In this document: positions 51,814 to 60,554 of the stretch, piece by piece
Position numbering within the stretch: the first letter of the stretch is position 1
Layout of the letters: each line of letters opens with the position of its first letter
Assembly (NCBI GenBank): GCA_910584075.1
Contig: CAJTZI010000006.1
Span: forward strand, 8,871 to 72,870
Source: an uncultured Oscillibacter sp.
Lineage (GTDB): Bacteria > Bacillota > Clostridia > Oscillospirales > Oscillospiraceae
Direction: 5' to 3'
Length of the DNA stretch: 64,000 bases
The notes under the pieces: model-generated
What the model was told of the DNA's origin: nothing
Seen by the model: the letters and a program-made list of their open reading frames with translations, nothing else
The model's database searches: none
Translations under genes and position numbers: made by a program

Positions 51814-53433
51814 ATGCCTGAAATCAGATTGGAACACGTTACCAAGCGGTGGGGCAAGTTCTACGCCGTGGACGACCTGGACCTGGTCATTGCCGACAAC
51901 TCCTTCGTCACCCTGCTGGGCCCCTCCGGCTGCGGCAAGACCACTACCCTGCGGATGATCGCAGGTCTGGAGACCCCCACCAGCGGCCGGATCACAATCG
52001 GCGACAAGGTGGTGTTTGACAGCGCCCTGGGCATCAATGTCCCCGCCAACAAGCGCAAGGTGGGCTTTTTGTTCCAGAACTACGCCCTGTGGCCCAACAT
52101 GACCGTCTATGAAAACATCGCCTTCGGCCTCTCCAACATCAAGGAGGACCTGCCGAAGATCGACTTCGAGGCCCGGAACAGCGCCCGTCTGGCGGAGATT
52201 CTCTCCAATCCCGGCGAGGTGGTGAAGGTGCTGGAGGACTGCCGGGACAAGACGGGAAAAATTGACGAGAAGAAGGCCTACATCAAGCTGATTGACGCCT
52301 TCACCATCTCCCTCTACACCGCCAAAAAGCTCTACGGCTACCACCTGGAGAGCGGAAAGGACGTCTCCGCCGAGGCTGCCGCCCTGCGGGAGAAGGCGGA
52401 GAGCGCCAAGAAGGCCCAGGGCCTCAACGACCATTTCGAGGCCGTCCAGAACGGCCAGCCCGTACTGGAGGTCCGTAAACTCACCAGGGAGGAGATCGAC
52501 CTCTCGGTCCGCCGGGTGTCCCGGATTGTAAAGATCGGCATGTTCATGGACCGGTATCCGGCGGAGCTGTCCGGCGGCCAGCAGCAGCGGGTGGCCATCG
52601 CCCGGACGCTGGCTCCGGAGCCCTCGGTGCTGTTCATGGACGAACCCCTCTCCAACCTGGACGCCAAGCTCCGCCTGGAGATGCGATATGAGCTCCAGCG
52701 CCTCCATGTGGAGACCGGGTCCACCTTTGTCTACGTCACCCACGACCAAATGGAGGCCATGACCCTGGCCACCCAGATCTGCCTGATCAACAACGGCGTG
52801 CTCCAGCAGTACGACGCGCCCCTGACGGTGTACAACCGCCCCAACAACCTGTTTGTGGCGGACTTCGTGGGCAACCCCTCCATCAACTTTGTGGAGGCCA
52901 AGGGCGCCCAGCGGGGCGACGGAGCTGTGGAGCTGACCGTCTTCGGCGGCCAGAAGGCCGTCTTCAAGCCCGCCCACCCCCTGGATCTCTCCGGCTGGTT
53001 TCAGGACCGGGACGACCGCGACGCGGCCCTGGCTCAGGAGCACCAAAGGAAGGCCGCGGCGAAGGGCTTTGTGGAGAAGGGCAACAAGGACGAGACCTTC
53101 CGCTATCACATCGCCAAGGTCGAGGAGGAGGACCTGTCCCTCCAGGAAGAGCCTGTGCTGACCAACGAGGACCTGGTGCTGGGCATCCGGCCGGAGTTCA
53201 TTGACATCGCGGAGGGCGGTGCGCTGGAGGGTGAAATTTACGGCGCCATGCCCACTGGAATGGAGTCCACCATCAAGGTACGCATCGGAGATTTCCTGCT
53301 TACAGGCGTGGTGTTCGGCAGCACCCTCTTTACCATCGGGGCCCAGGTCCGGGTAGACATCTCCGGGGAGAATATCATGCTCTTCGACCGCAAAAGCGGC
53401 AAGTGCGTGGCGTTCGGAAGCCTGGAGTTCTGA
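51814..53433 (+). CDS. ABC importer ATPase with large helical-domain insertion
   Basis: 539 residues versus about 350-370 usual. Walker A GPSGCGKTTT near residue 36, Q-loop FLFQNYALWPN, signature LSGGQQQRVAIA only near residue 251 (about 135 in MalK), Walker B VLFMDEPLSNLD and H-loop YVTHDQMEA. The extra ~115 residues (about 115-230) are charged and helical. The C-terminal TOBE-type regulatory region (about 370-539) also contains a lysine-rich insert near 410-445. GAGGAGG precedes the ATG. Confidence 0.88.
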   Translation: MPEIRLEHVTKRWGKFYAVDDLDLVIADNSFVTLLGPSGCGKTTTLRMIAGLETPTSGRITIGDKVVFDSALGINVPANKRKVGFLFQNYALWPNMTVYENIAFGLSNIKEDLPKIDFEARNSARLAEILSNPGEVVKVLEDCRDKTGKIDEKKAYIKLIDAFTISLYTAKKLYGYHLESGKDVSAEAAALREKAESAKKAQGLNDHFEAVQNGQPVLEVRKLTREEIDLSVRRVSRIVKIGMFMDRYPAELSGGQQQRVAIARTLAPEPSVLFMDEPLSNLDAKLRLEMRYELQRLHVETGSTFVYVTHDQMEAMTLATQICLINNGVLQQYDAPLTVYNRPNNLFVADFVGNPSINFVEAKGAQRGDGAVELTVFGGQKAVFKPAHPLDLSGWFQDRDDRDAALAQEHQRKAAAKGFVEKGNKDETFRYHIAKVEEEDLSLQEEPVLTNEDLVLGIRPEFIDIAEGGALEGEIYGAMPTGMESTIKVRIGDFLLTGVVFGSTLFTIGAQVRVDISGENIMLFDRKSGKCVAFGSLEF

Positions 53434-53448
53434 GACGGATTCCCTGTT

Positions 53449-53474
53449 GCGGGGCGGGAGGTTTCCCGCCCCGC
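53449..53474 (+). terminator. Terminator of the importer operon
   Basis: Perfect 11-bp stem GCGGGGCGGGA/TCCCGCCCCGC with a GGTT loop, then GTCTTT. Confidence 0.75.
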
Positions 53475-53748
53475 GTCTTTATGGCGGGCTGCGTTGTGAC
53501 TGTTAAGGTCTGGAGCCGCCCCTTTCAAAGGGCGGTGGGGGTGCGCGGCCCCCCCTGCGGATTCAAGGAAAGCGGAAAACCATGCGGGAAGGGCCAGAGG
53601 CGGGAGCTACTCTGCTGTCGAGGGACGCTGTCTGCCATCCTGCAGGCGGCCGAGACGCTCTCAGCTGCGGCTTTTTGATCATGCTGAAACGGGAGTGGGT
53701 GTTTTGCACCGCTTCATGTAAGCAACTGGTATTTCGCGCCTTGCGAGG

Positions 53749-53815
53749 CGCGCCCCGGGGCTTTACCTCGGGCCTCCACAGCCTTTGAAAAGGCTGGTGA
53801 AACTTTTGTTCTCGC
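53749..53815 (+). repeat. Dispersed GC-rich repeat, copy 3 (diverged)
   Basis: CGCCCCGGGGCTTTACCTCGG, then CAGCCTTT-GAA-AAGGCTG and TGAAACTTTTG. The same order of a GGGGC-type palindrome followed by an AGCCTT/AAGGCT hairpin is seen in copies at 35830 and 36692. Confidence 0.5.
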
Positions 53816-53848
53816 TTCGCGCTTTTTCCGATATTCCGTCTCTTCCAC

Positions 53849-53876
53849 TTGCATTTCCCGCTGAAGGTGCTACAAT
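53849..53876 (+). promoter_or_regulatory. Promoter of the ior operon
   Basis: TTGCAT (53849-53854), 16 bases, TACAAT (53871-53876). The leader is about 60 nt with GAGAGGGTGA as ribosome site. Confidence 0.65.
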
Positions 53877-53943
53877 AGAGACCAGAATCATGATAATTTT
53901 TTAACCAGAGACATATTTATTCAGAGAGGGTGACTTTGGAACT

Positions 53944-55827
53944 ATGGAATGGACGATGACAGCCAACGCGCCGGGACAGGTCTGCCTGATGCAGGGCAAC
54001 GAGGCCATTGTCCGCGGCGCGGTGGAGGCTGGGATCAACTTCGCCGCGTCCTACCCCGGCTCCCCTTCCTCCCAGGTTCTGGGAATGCTGGGCAAAATCG
54101 CCGGGGAGCGGAACTTTTACGCCGAGTGGTCCACCAACGAGGTCTGCGCGCTGGAGGCGTGCGTGGGCGCATCGCTGGCGGGGGCCAGGGCACTGTGCAT
54201 TGTGAAGCAGAACGGGCTTCTCTGTACGGCGGACTCCCTGCACTGCGGGGCCCAGCACGGCGTCAAGGGGGGCCTTGTGATCGTGACCTCGGACGATCCC
54301 AGCGCCCACTCCAGCACCAACGAGTTTGACTCCCGCTGGCAGGCGGAGTCCGCCAGCGTGGCGCTGCTGGAACCCACCACCATGCAGGAAACCAAGGACA
54401 TTGTGCCCTACGCCTTCGAGCTCTCCGAGCGCACGGGGCAGATGGTGATCGTCCGGCTCACCACCCGGGTCTGCCACGGGCGGGGGATCGTGCGGCTGGG
54501 AGACCTGCCGGAAAAGCCCCACCCCATCCAAAAGGTGCGGGAGTGGGACAGGCTGGTGTGCGTCTCGTACCTCCACACGCCCATGCTGGAGCGGCTGGAG
54601 GCCCTGCGGAGCGAGTTTGAAAGCTGCGAATACAACCACTACACCGGTCTGGAGGAGGCCAAATTCCTCATCGTCGCCAGCGGCACCGGGCGGCTCTACG
54701 CCCAGGAAGCGCTGCACCGCCTGGGCCTAACGAACCGGGTGGGCCTTTTGACCCTGGGAACTCTCTGGCCCTTGCCGGAGGACTACATACTGCGCTATCT
54801 GGAACACGCGGATACTGTGCTGATTCTGGAAGAGGTGGACCCCTTCCTGGAGGAGCACCTGGAGGCCCTGGCCGGAAAGCGCCAGCTGTCCATCTCCTTC
54901 TGGGGCCGGGGCGACGGGGTCCTGCCCAAGACCGGCGAGCTGGACCCGGACAATGTGACGGCGGCCATTGCGGAGTTCACAGGGATACCCCTGCCGGAGA
55001 GGAAAACCGCCTCCACGCTGCCCCTGCCGGAGCGGGAGATGACCTTCTGTGCCGGGTGCCCCCACCGGGCCACCTTCCACATCCTCAAGCGGGTGCTGCG
55101 CCAGGAGAAAAACCCCGGTGTGGTCATCGGCGATATCGGGTGCTACATCATGTCCGGCCAGTTCGCCGGACAGTACGCCTTCCAGGCCTGCAACTGCATG
55201 GGCTCCGGCATCAACCTGGCAGAGGCCCTGGGCCAGCTGACCCGCTACGGCCTGGACCAGAAGGTAGTCACCGTCTGCGGCGACTCCACCTTCTTCCACA
55301 CCATCATGCCCGGCGTGGTCAACGCCGTGTACCACAGGGCCAATATGCTGCTTCTGGTGCTGGACAACTCCGCCACCGCCATGACCGGCTTCCAGCCCCA
55401 CCCCGGCACCGGCATCACCGCCATGGGCACTCCCGCCGAGCCCATGAACATCCAGAGGATTCTGGAGGCCATGGGCTGCAAGGTAGAGGTGGCAGATCCC
55501 TTCGACGTTCAGGAGACGGAGAAGACCTTGAAGCGGCTCCTCCAGGAGGACGGTATGAACGTCCTCATCATGCGCCAGCCCTGCGCCACGCTGACAGCCA
55601 AGAAGCAGAAAAAGCCCGTTCGGGTCTGGGTGGACCAGGACGTGTGCCTGGGCGAGGGCTGCGGATGCGACAAGTACTGCTCCCGGGTCTGGGGCTGTCC
55701 CGGCAACACCTGGGACTTCAAAAACGGCAAGGCCCAAATCGACCCAGTGACGTGCGTTGGCTGCGGCGTGTGCGCCAAGTTCTGCCCCAGCGGGGCCATC
55801 CATGTGGAAAGAGGTGAGGAGGCGTGA
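53944..55827 (+). CDS. iorA: Indolepyruvate:ferredoxin oxidoreductase, alpha subunit
   Basis: 627 residues. Oxidatively decarboxylates aryl-2-oxo acids from aromatic amino acids to aryl-CoA with reduced ferredoxin. The N-terminal pyrimidine-binding part includes NEAIVRGAVEAGINFAASYPGSPSSQ; the TPP-binding part includes GDIGCYIMSG and VCGDSTFFHTIMPG. The C-terminal ferredoxin domain has a cysteine cluster CLGEGCGCDKYC and CVGCGVCAKFCP. ATG 53956 (MTANAPG) is a possible alternative start. GTGA overlap with iorB. Confidence 0.95.
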   Translation: MEWTMTANAPGQVCLMQGNEAIVRGAVEAGINFAASYPGSPSSQVLGMLGKIAGERNFYAEWSTNEVCALEACVGASLAGARALCIVKQNGLLCTADSLHCGAQHGVKGGLVIVTSDDPSAHSSTNEFDSRWQAESASVALLEPTTMQETKDIVPYAFELSERTGQMVIVRLTTRVCHGRGIVRLGDLPEKPHPIQKVREWDRLVCVSYLHTPMLERLEALRSEFESCEYNHYTGLEEAKFLIVASGTGRLYAQEALHRLGLTNRVGLLTLGTLWPLPEDYILRYLEHADTVLILEEVDPFLEEHLEALAGKRQLSISFWGRGDGVLPKTGELDPDNVTAAIAEFTGIPLPERKTASTLPLPEREMTFCAGCPHRATFHILKRVLRQEKNPGVVIGDIGCYIMSGQFAGQYAFQACNCMGSGINLAEALGQLTRYGLDQKVVTVCGDSTFFHTIMPGVVNAVYHRANMLLLVLDNSATAMTGFQPHPGTGITAMGTPAEPMNIQRILEAMGCKVEVADPFDVQETEKTLKRLLQEDGMNVLIMRQPCATLTAKKQKKPVRVWVDQDVCLGEGCGCDKYCSRVWGCPGNTWDFKNGKAQIDPVTCVGCGVCAKFCPSGAIHVERGEEA

Positions 55828-56447
55828 GGGAATTGAAGTTCGATCCTCTGAATATCGTGGTGTGCGGCATCGGCGGGCAGGGCAACGTGCTGGCCGCCGA
55901 GGTGCTGGGCAGCGCCATGTGTGACCGGGGCTTCCGGGTGGCCGTGGGAGAGACCTACGGCGCGTCCCAGCGGGGCGGCTCCGTCATGAGCCACGTGCGG
56001 GTGTCCGCCAAAATGGACCCCAGCGTGCTGATCCCCTCCGGGGAGGCCCACCTCATCATCGGCTTTGAGCCCCTGGAGACGCTGCGGATGGTCCGCAAGT
56101 ACGCCGGGAAGGACACCACCGTGGTCTACGATCCCCGGCCGGTGTACCCCCTGGGGGTGCTCCAGGGCATCCAGCAGTACCCGGCGGTGGAGGACATCGC
56201 CGGCGAGATCGACCGGCTGACGGCCATGGCCTTGGCTGTCCCTGCCGCCGAGATCGCCATGGAGGCCGGGGACTCCAAGTCCGCCAACATCGCGCTGCTG
56301 GGGGCGTTCAGCCAGCTCCCCGGAGCGCCTCTGAGCCGGGAGGACCTGGAGAAGATCCTCACCCAGAGGTTCAAGGGCGCGGTGCTGGAAGTCAACCAGC
56401 GTGCCTTTGCCATGGGCTGCAAGGCCGCGGGAAAGGGGGCGGTGTGA
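55824..56447 (+). CDS. iorB: Indolepyruvate:ferredoxin oxidoreductase, beta subunit
   Basis: 207 residues, gamma-type domain of 2-oxoacid:ferredoxin oxidoreductases: NIVVCGIGGQGNVLAAEVLG, ETYGASQRGGSVMSHVR and NIALLGAFSQLPG. Forms the heterodimer with IorA. GTG start within the iorA end, after GAGGAGG. Its stop overlaps the ATG of the next small gene. Confidence 0.95.
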   Translation: MRELKFDPLNIVVCGIGGQGNVLAAEVLGSAMCDRGFRVAVGETYGASQRGGSVMSHVRVSAKMDPSVLIPSGEAHLIIGFEPLETLRMVRKYAGKDTTVVYDPRPVYPLGVLQGIQQYPAVEDIAGEIDRLTAMALAVPAAEIAMEAGDSKSANIALLGAFSQLPGAPLSREDLEKILTQRFKGAVLEVNQRAFAMGCKAAGKGAV

Positions 56448-56704
56448 TGAATGCCATCCAGGTGCGCTTCAGCGACTTTGTCAAGCACACGGAGCTGACC
56501 CTCTCCCTGCCCCGGGACACCCGGTTCTCCGCCCTGACGCCGCTGCTGTATGAAAAGGGCTTCCTGACGCCTCAAAAGCCCGGTTACCGATATCTCTGCC
56601 AGGACCATCTGTGCGGCGAGAACCACCTGCTGGAGGACTACCTCCCGCCCCAGGCCCGGTCTTTGGAGCTGGAGATCTTCCGGTATCCGCAGATCATGGT
56701 ATAA
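56447..56704 (+). CDS. Small ior-operon protein, possibly beta-grasp (ubiquitin-like)
   Basis: 85 residues. The order of segments (IQVRFSDF, LTLSLPRDTRFSALTPLLYEKGF, YRYLCQDHLCGENHLLEDYLP, SLELEIFRYPQIMV) suggests beta-beta-alpha-beta-beta as in ubiquitin-like or YukD-type folds. Two cysteines lie in CQDHLC. Overlap TGATG with iorB implies coupled expression. Function unknown; the fold is inference. Confidence 0.72.
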   Translation: MNAIQVRFSDFVKHTELTLSLPRDTRFSALTPLLYEKGFLTPQKPGYRYLCQDHLCGENHLLEDYLPPQARSLELEIFRYPQIMV

Positions 56705-56717
56705 GGAGGGGACGGCA

Positions 56718-57782
56718 ATGTTAAGTACAATCGCGCTGGATACCCAGGTCATCAAGCCGGGCCTCTGCACCGGCTGCGGCGCCTGCCAGGGAATGTGTCC
56801 CTACTGGGACTCCGTGGACGGGCGGACCATCTGCTACTTCGACTGTGAGCGCCGGGACGGCCGCTGCCAGCGGTTCTGCCCCCGGATGCCCACGGACCTG
56901 GACGCCCTGCGGCGCCAGTTCTTTCCGGCGGAGACCATCCTGCCGGAGATCGGCCCCTTCCGGGGCCTGTACCTGACCCGGGCCGCCGACGAATCCATCC
57001 GGGCAAACGCCCAGCACGGCGGCACCATGACGGCCCTGGTGGAGCTGGCTTTGAAAGAGGGCTTCATCGACGCCGCCGTTCTGACCCGCTCTAAAGGAGG
57101 CCTGAACCCGGAGGGAACCCTGGCGGCGACGCCGGAGGAGATCCGGGCCTGCCGCGGCAGCAGCTTCCAGGTGCCGCCCACCCTGGCGGTGCTGAACCGG
57201 GCCTTGCAGGAGGACAGGTATCACGCCATCGGCGTGGTGGGCACCCCCTGCAAGACGCTGGCTGTCTACAAGATGAAGGGCAATCCTCTGCCGGACCATG
57301 ATCACCACGCATCGAACATCGGCATGGTCTTCGGTCTCTTCTGCGGCTGGGGCCTGGACTGGGAGGGCCTGAACGCCCTCACCGCCCGCCACGCCGGCCC
57401 GGAGAAGGTCAGCCACACGGATATCCCCCCCAGCAAGTACCACTCCCTGGAGCTGCGGACAGGCGCGGAGACCGTCTCCGTGAATCTGGACGAGGTAACA
57501 CCTCTGGTGCGCTCTGGCTGCCATTACTGCACGGATATGACGGCGGAGTTCGCCGACCTCTCCGTGGGTGGGGCCCGCAGCGCCGACGGCTGGGATGTGG
57601 ACAGGAAATGGAATCAGGTCATTGTCCGCTCCGAAAAGGGCGAGCAGCTTTTGAAGATCGCCCGGGAGAAAGGCGTCCTGGAATTTAAGGAGGTCCCGGA
57701 GACCGGCCTTGACAAGCTCAAGGGCGCGTCCATGGGCAAGCGCCGCAATGGCGAGAAATGCCTTGCGGAGATTCAAAAATAA
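56718..57782 (+). CDS. FrhB-type Fe-S flavoprotein (coenzyme F420 hydrogenase beta-like)
   Basis: 354 residues. An N-terminal four-cysteine motif CTGCGACQGMCP and further cysteines (CYFDCERRDGRC, FCP) precede an FrhB domain (AQHGGTMTALVELALKEGF, GVVGTPCKTLAVYKMK, CHYCTDMTAEFADLSVGG). Homologs bind FAD and pass electrons to ferredoxin or to other acceptors. Its place behind iorAB suggests it takes up or supplies ferredoxin electrons, but no F420 genes are present. AAGGAGGGG precedes the start. Confidence 0.88.
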   Translation: MLSTIALDTQVIKPGLCTGCGACQGMCPYWDSVDGRTICYFDCERRDGRCQRFCPRMPTDLDALRRQFFPAETILPEIGPFRGLYLTRAADESIRANAQHGGTMTALVELALKEGFIDAAVLTRSKGGLNPEGTLAATPEEIRACRGSSFQVPPTLAVLNRALQEDRYHAIGVVGTPCKTLAVYKMKGNPLPDHDHHASNIGMVFGLFCGWGLDWEGLNALTARHAGPEKVSHTDIPPSKYHSLELRTGAETVSVNLDEVTPLVRSGCHYCTDMTAEFADLSVGGARSADGWDVDRKWNQVIVRSEKGEQLLKIAREKGVLEFKEVPETGLDKLKGASMGKRRNGEKCLAEIQK

Positions 57783-57792
57783 CGCTGAACCA

Positions 57793-57822
57793 GCGCCCCC
57801 GCCGGCTCTCCGGCGGGGGCGC
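57793..57822 (+). terminator. Terminator of the ior operon
   Basis: Perfect 13-bp stem GCGCCCCCGCCGG/CCGGCGGGGGCGC with a CTCT loop; no T run follows. Confidence 0.65.
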
Positions 57823-57956
57823 CGCCTGTGGAAGAGACATTTCCGGCAGAGATCCGTATGTTTTACAGCAGGCGTCAAACTCCCAGCAGACAGGGCGGCT
57901 GAGCGCATACCATTTTCCCCACGGCGCATACTACCTCCGCAAAGGAGGCGATGCCA

Positions 57957-58106
57957 GTGGAAAAGCACCGCAAGGGGGACACGCCCATGGACAAAGCCAG
58001 GGAGATGTCCCAGTTCACCGCCGCGAAGACCGACCCCCAGGGCAGCTGGACCGGCTGTCCCGCGGATCCCTATGAGGTACCGGTACAGGACGCGGACGAC
58101 CTGTAA
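57957..58106 (+). CDS. 49-residue hydrophilic protein ending PVQDADDL
   Basis: GTG start eight bases after AGGAGG (57943-57948); ATG 57951 in the same frame is too close to the site. The protein is MEKHRKGDTPMDKAREMSQF, then TDPQGSWTGCPADPYEVP and VQDADDL. The sequence TDPQGS-x-TG-x-P-x-D plus PVQDADDL looks like a recurring small-protein pattern of Oscillospiraceae, from memory only. No membrane segment. Ends 12 bases before a strong terminator, so it is a unit of its own. Confidence 0.72.
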   Translation: MEKHRKGDTPMDKAREMSQFTAAKTDPQGSWTGCPADPYEVPVQDADDL

Positions 58107-58117
58107 AACTCTATAAA

Positions 58118-58149
58118 AATGGGCCGGAGGAAAAAACCTCCGGCCCATT
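58118..58149. terminator. Terminator between small protein and phosphoglucomutase
   Basis: Perfect 13-bp stem AATGGGCCGGAGG/CCTCCGGCCCATT with an A6 loop, between convergent genes. Confidence 0.75.
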
Positions 58150-58161
58150 GATTCAGCCTGT

Positions 58162-59889
58162 TTACTTTTTCAGAGCGTCCACCCACTTGCCGTACTTCTC
58201 CACATTGGCGGCGGCGTCGGCGGCGTCGGTGCCCTGGGCCAGGATGTAGACCTTGATCTTGGGCTCCGTGCCGGAGGGCCGGACAATGGCGCTGGTACCG
58301 TCGGCCATCTCAAAGCGCAGCACGTTGGACCCGGAGAGCTCCATGGCGCTCTTCGCGCCGCTGGCGCAATCGGTGACGGAGCCGTCGGCGTAGTCCTTGA
58401 ACTGGAGGACCTTCACGCCGGAGATCTCCGCCGGGGGATTCTCCCGCAGCGCCTTCATCAGATTCGCCATATCCCGCAGGCCGTCCAGGCCGGGCATCAC
58501 CAGGTTGTAGGTGTGCTCGGCGTAACAGCCGTACCTCTCATACAGGCCCTCCAGGGCGTCCGCCAGGGTCTGGCTCCGGGAGGCGTACCAGGCGGCCATC
58601 TCGGTGAGCAACAGGGCGGCAGTGACGGCGTCCTTGTCCCGGACGTAGCTGCCCAGCATGTAGCCGTAGCTCTCCTCGTAGGAGAAGATGACATTCCCCT
58701 CCCCGGTGCTCTCCAGTTTGTCCTTCTTCTCCGCCAGGAACTTGAAGCCGGTGAAGGTGTCGAAGCACTGGAGGCCGTTGACCTCCGCCACCTTCCGGGC
58801 CATCTCTGTGGTGACGATGGTCTTGAGGGCCACGGGCTTTTCCGGCAGCCTGCCGGATCGCTTCATGGCGCCGATCAGATAGTCCAGCAGCAGCACGCCG
58901 GTCTGGTTGCCGGAGATGGTCTTGAAGCTGCCGTCCTTCGTGCGGACCATGATGCCCACCCGGTCGGCGTCGGGGTCGGAGCCCAGGATGAAGTCCGCCC
59001 CCTCCTTCCTGGCCAGTTCCACCGCCAGAGCGAAACCCTCGGGATTCTCCGGATTGGGAGAGACCACGGTGGGGAAATCCCCGTCGATGACCATCTGCTC
59101 GGGGACGCAGATCAGATGCTTGATGCCCAGGCGTTTCAGGGCCTCGGGAATCAGCTTGTGTCCTGTGCCGTGGAAGGGTGTGTACACCAGCTTGAAGGTG
59201 TCCGCCACCTTGGCCACGGTCTCGGCGTCGTTGACCTGAGCCATGACATTTTTGAGGAACTTCTCGTCGGTCTCCTCCCCCAGGACCTCGATCAGGCCCG
59301 CCTTCACGGCGTCATCATAGGCCATGGTCCTGATGTCGCTGAAGATGTCCAGCTCCTCCAGGCGCTTTGCGATGGCGTCGGCGTGATGGGGAGGCAGCTG
59401 GGCGCCGTCCTCCCAATAGACCTTGTAGCCATTGTACTCCTTGGGGTTGTGGCTGGCGGTGACGTTGATGCCCGCCTGACAGTGGTACTCCCGCACGGCG
59501 AAGCTCAGCTCCGGCGTGGGGCGCAGGGACTCAAAGATCTTCACCTGGATGCCGTTGGCGGCGCAGACCTCTGCGGCGGCCCGGGCAAACTCCATGGAGT
59601 GGTTGCGGCAGTCCATGCAGATGGCAACGCCCCGCCTCTTCCCCTCCGGCCCTTCGGCGCAGATGACGTCGGCAAAGCCCTGGGTGGCCCAGCGGATGAC
59701 GTGGATGTTCATATTGTGGAGGCCCACATACATGGTGCCCCGCAATCCGGCGGTGCCGAACTCCAGCGGCCCGTAGAACCGGCCCTCGATCTCCTTGGGA
59801 TCGTTTTTTATGGCCTCCAGCTCAGCCTTCTCCTCCGCGGACAGGGCGGGGCTGGCCAGCCACTTCTCGTATTCCTTCATGAAATCCAT
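58162..59889 (-). CDS. pgcA: Phosphoglucomutase/phosphomannomutase (PgcA-like)
   Basis: 575 residues of the alpha-D-phosphohexomutase family, interconverting glucose-1- and glucose-6-phosphate (or mannose phosphates) for cell-wall sugar supply. Catalytic serine loop TASHNPKEYNGYKVYW near residue 146, metal loop GSDPDADRVG near 306, sugar-specificity loop SYEESYGYMLG and phosphate-binding IVRPSGTEPKIKVY near the C-terminus. ATG with TAGGAGGAA upstream. Length fits PgcA rather than the shorter GlmM. Confidence 0.94.
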   Translation of the reverse strand: MDFMKEYEKWLASPALSAEEKAELEAIKNDPKEIEGRFYGPLEFGTAGLRGTMYVGLHNMNIHVIRWATQGFADVICAEGPEGKRRGVAICMDCRNHSMEFARAAAEVCAANGIQVKIFESLRPTPELSFAVREYHCQAGINVTASHNPKEYNGYKVYWEDGAQLPPHHADAIAKRLEELDIFSDIRTMAYDDAVKAGLIEVLGEETDEKFLKNVMAQVNDAETVAKVADTFKLVYTPFHGTGHKLIPEALKRLGIKHLICVPEQMVIDGDFPTVVSPNPENPEGFALAVELARKEGADFILGSDPDADRVGIMVRTKDGSFKTISGNQTGVLLLDYLIGAMKRSGRLPEKPVALKTIVTTEMARKVAEVNGLQCFDTFTGFKFLAEKKDKLESTGEGNVIFSYEESYGYMLGSYVRDKDAVTAALLLTEMAAWYASRSQTLADALEGLYERYGCYAEHTYNLVMPGLDGLRDMANLMKALRENPPAEISGVKVLQFKDYADGSVTDCASGAKSAMELSGSNVLRFEMADGTSAIVRPSGTEPKIKVYILAQGTDAADAAANVEKYGKWVDALKK

Positions 59890-60114
59890 ATGCGTTTCCT
59901 CCTACATTGAATTTATGCAAACTGGATGATACAGGGGTTCTCTAATCCGGAGACGGTGAATCCTCTGCGCTGACAGACGGAGCCGCGGAGGACGGACCGG
60001 GTTCAGGCGGCGGCGTGCCCGCACCGGGCACAGCGGCGGCAGGCGGTGTTCAGAGATCTCGCCGCAGGCGGACATCCTGGTCCGAGGGCCGGGGCATGGA
60101 ATGGTCCGGCTTTT

Positions 60115-60492
60115 TCACATCTCCGCCTCCCCGCCGTGCTTTTTGTCCCAGTACGGCGTGAAGTCACAGTCCGGGCAGCGGAAGAACCGCCACAAAATGG
60201 GCGTCCAGGCCCAGTCCCACTTGCGGGGCCGCCGCCCGCAGAAGGGACAGCATCCATAGGTCATAAACACGCCCGCCAGCGTCCCCGCCAGCAGGGGGAG
60301 AACGGCAAAGAGGGCGGGACCTGCCTGGGGAGCATCCGGAGATGTCAGTGCGAAAACCGCCAGGACCACACCCAGTACCAGGCAGACGTCGGTGCACACG
60401 GCCCTGCGGCGAAAAATCCGGGTGATCCGGGCCTTTTCCTCCTCTGAAAGATTCACATCCGGGCAGGGCTCCTGGGGCCAGCTGGCTTTCAT
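60115..60492 (-). CDS. Two-helix membrane protein with split zinc ribbon
   Basis: 125 residues. Two transmembrane helices (VCLVLGVVLAVFAL; LFAVLPLLAGTLAGVFMTY) lie between an N-terminal charged helix and C-terminal CPFCGRRPRKW ... CPDC pairs, a probable zinc site. A possible ribosome site (GAGAGGAGA) precedes the ATG. Function unknown. The 225 bases before it (59890-60114) hold no supportable gene. Confidence 0.72.
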   Translation of the reverse strand: MKASWPQEPCPDVNLSEEEKARITRIFRRRAVCTDVCLVLGVVLAVFALTSPDAPQAGPALFAVLPLLAGTLAGVFMTYGCCPFCGRRPRKWDWAWTPILWRFFRCPDCDFTPYWDKKHGGEAEM

Positions 60493-60554
60493 GGCAGATT
60501 CTCCTCTCCCGGCGATTCAGGGCTCCCGCGAAAACGGTGAGCCGCTCCTTCCGC

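Larger units (their letters stand above)
53475..53943 (+). other. Intergenic region with repeat remnants and iorA promoter
   Basis: About 470 bases, no supported gene. Contains a small stem GCCGCCC/GGGCGGT (around 53516-53537), the third dispersed repeat (53749-53815) and the promoter at 53849-53876. Short ORFs here lack ribosome sites and family features. Confidence 0.5.

Noticed and set aside
59940..60114. Short proline-rich or CxxC-containing frames after the 60115 gene
   Set aside because: Stops interrupt each frame, no ribosome site is present, and the CxxC words fall in a GC-rich shadow frame.
60003..60257. 84-codon minus-strand ORF ending in CRRCARCGHAAA
   Set aside because: It overlaps the better supported 60115-60492 gene in another frame and has Gly/Pro/Arg-rich shadow composition.
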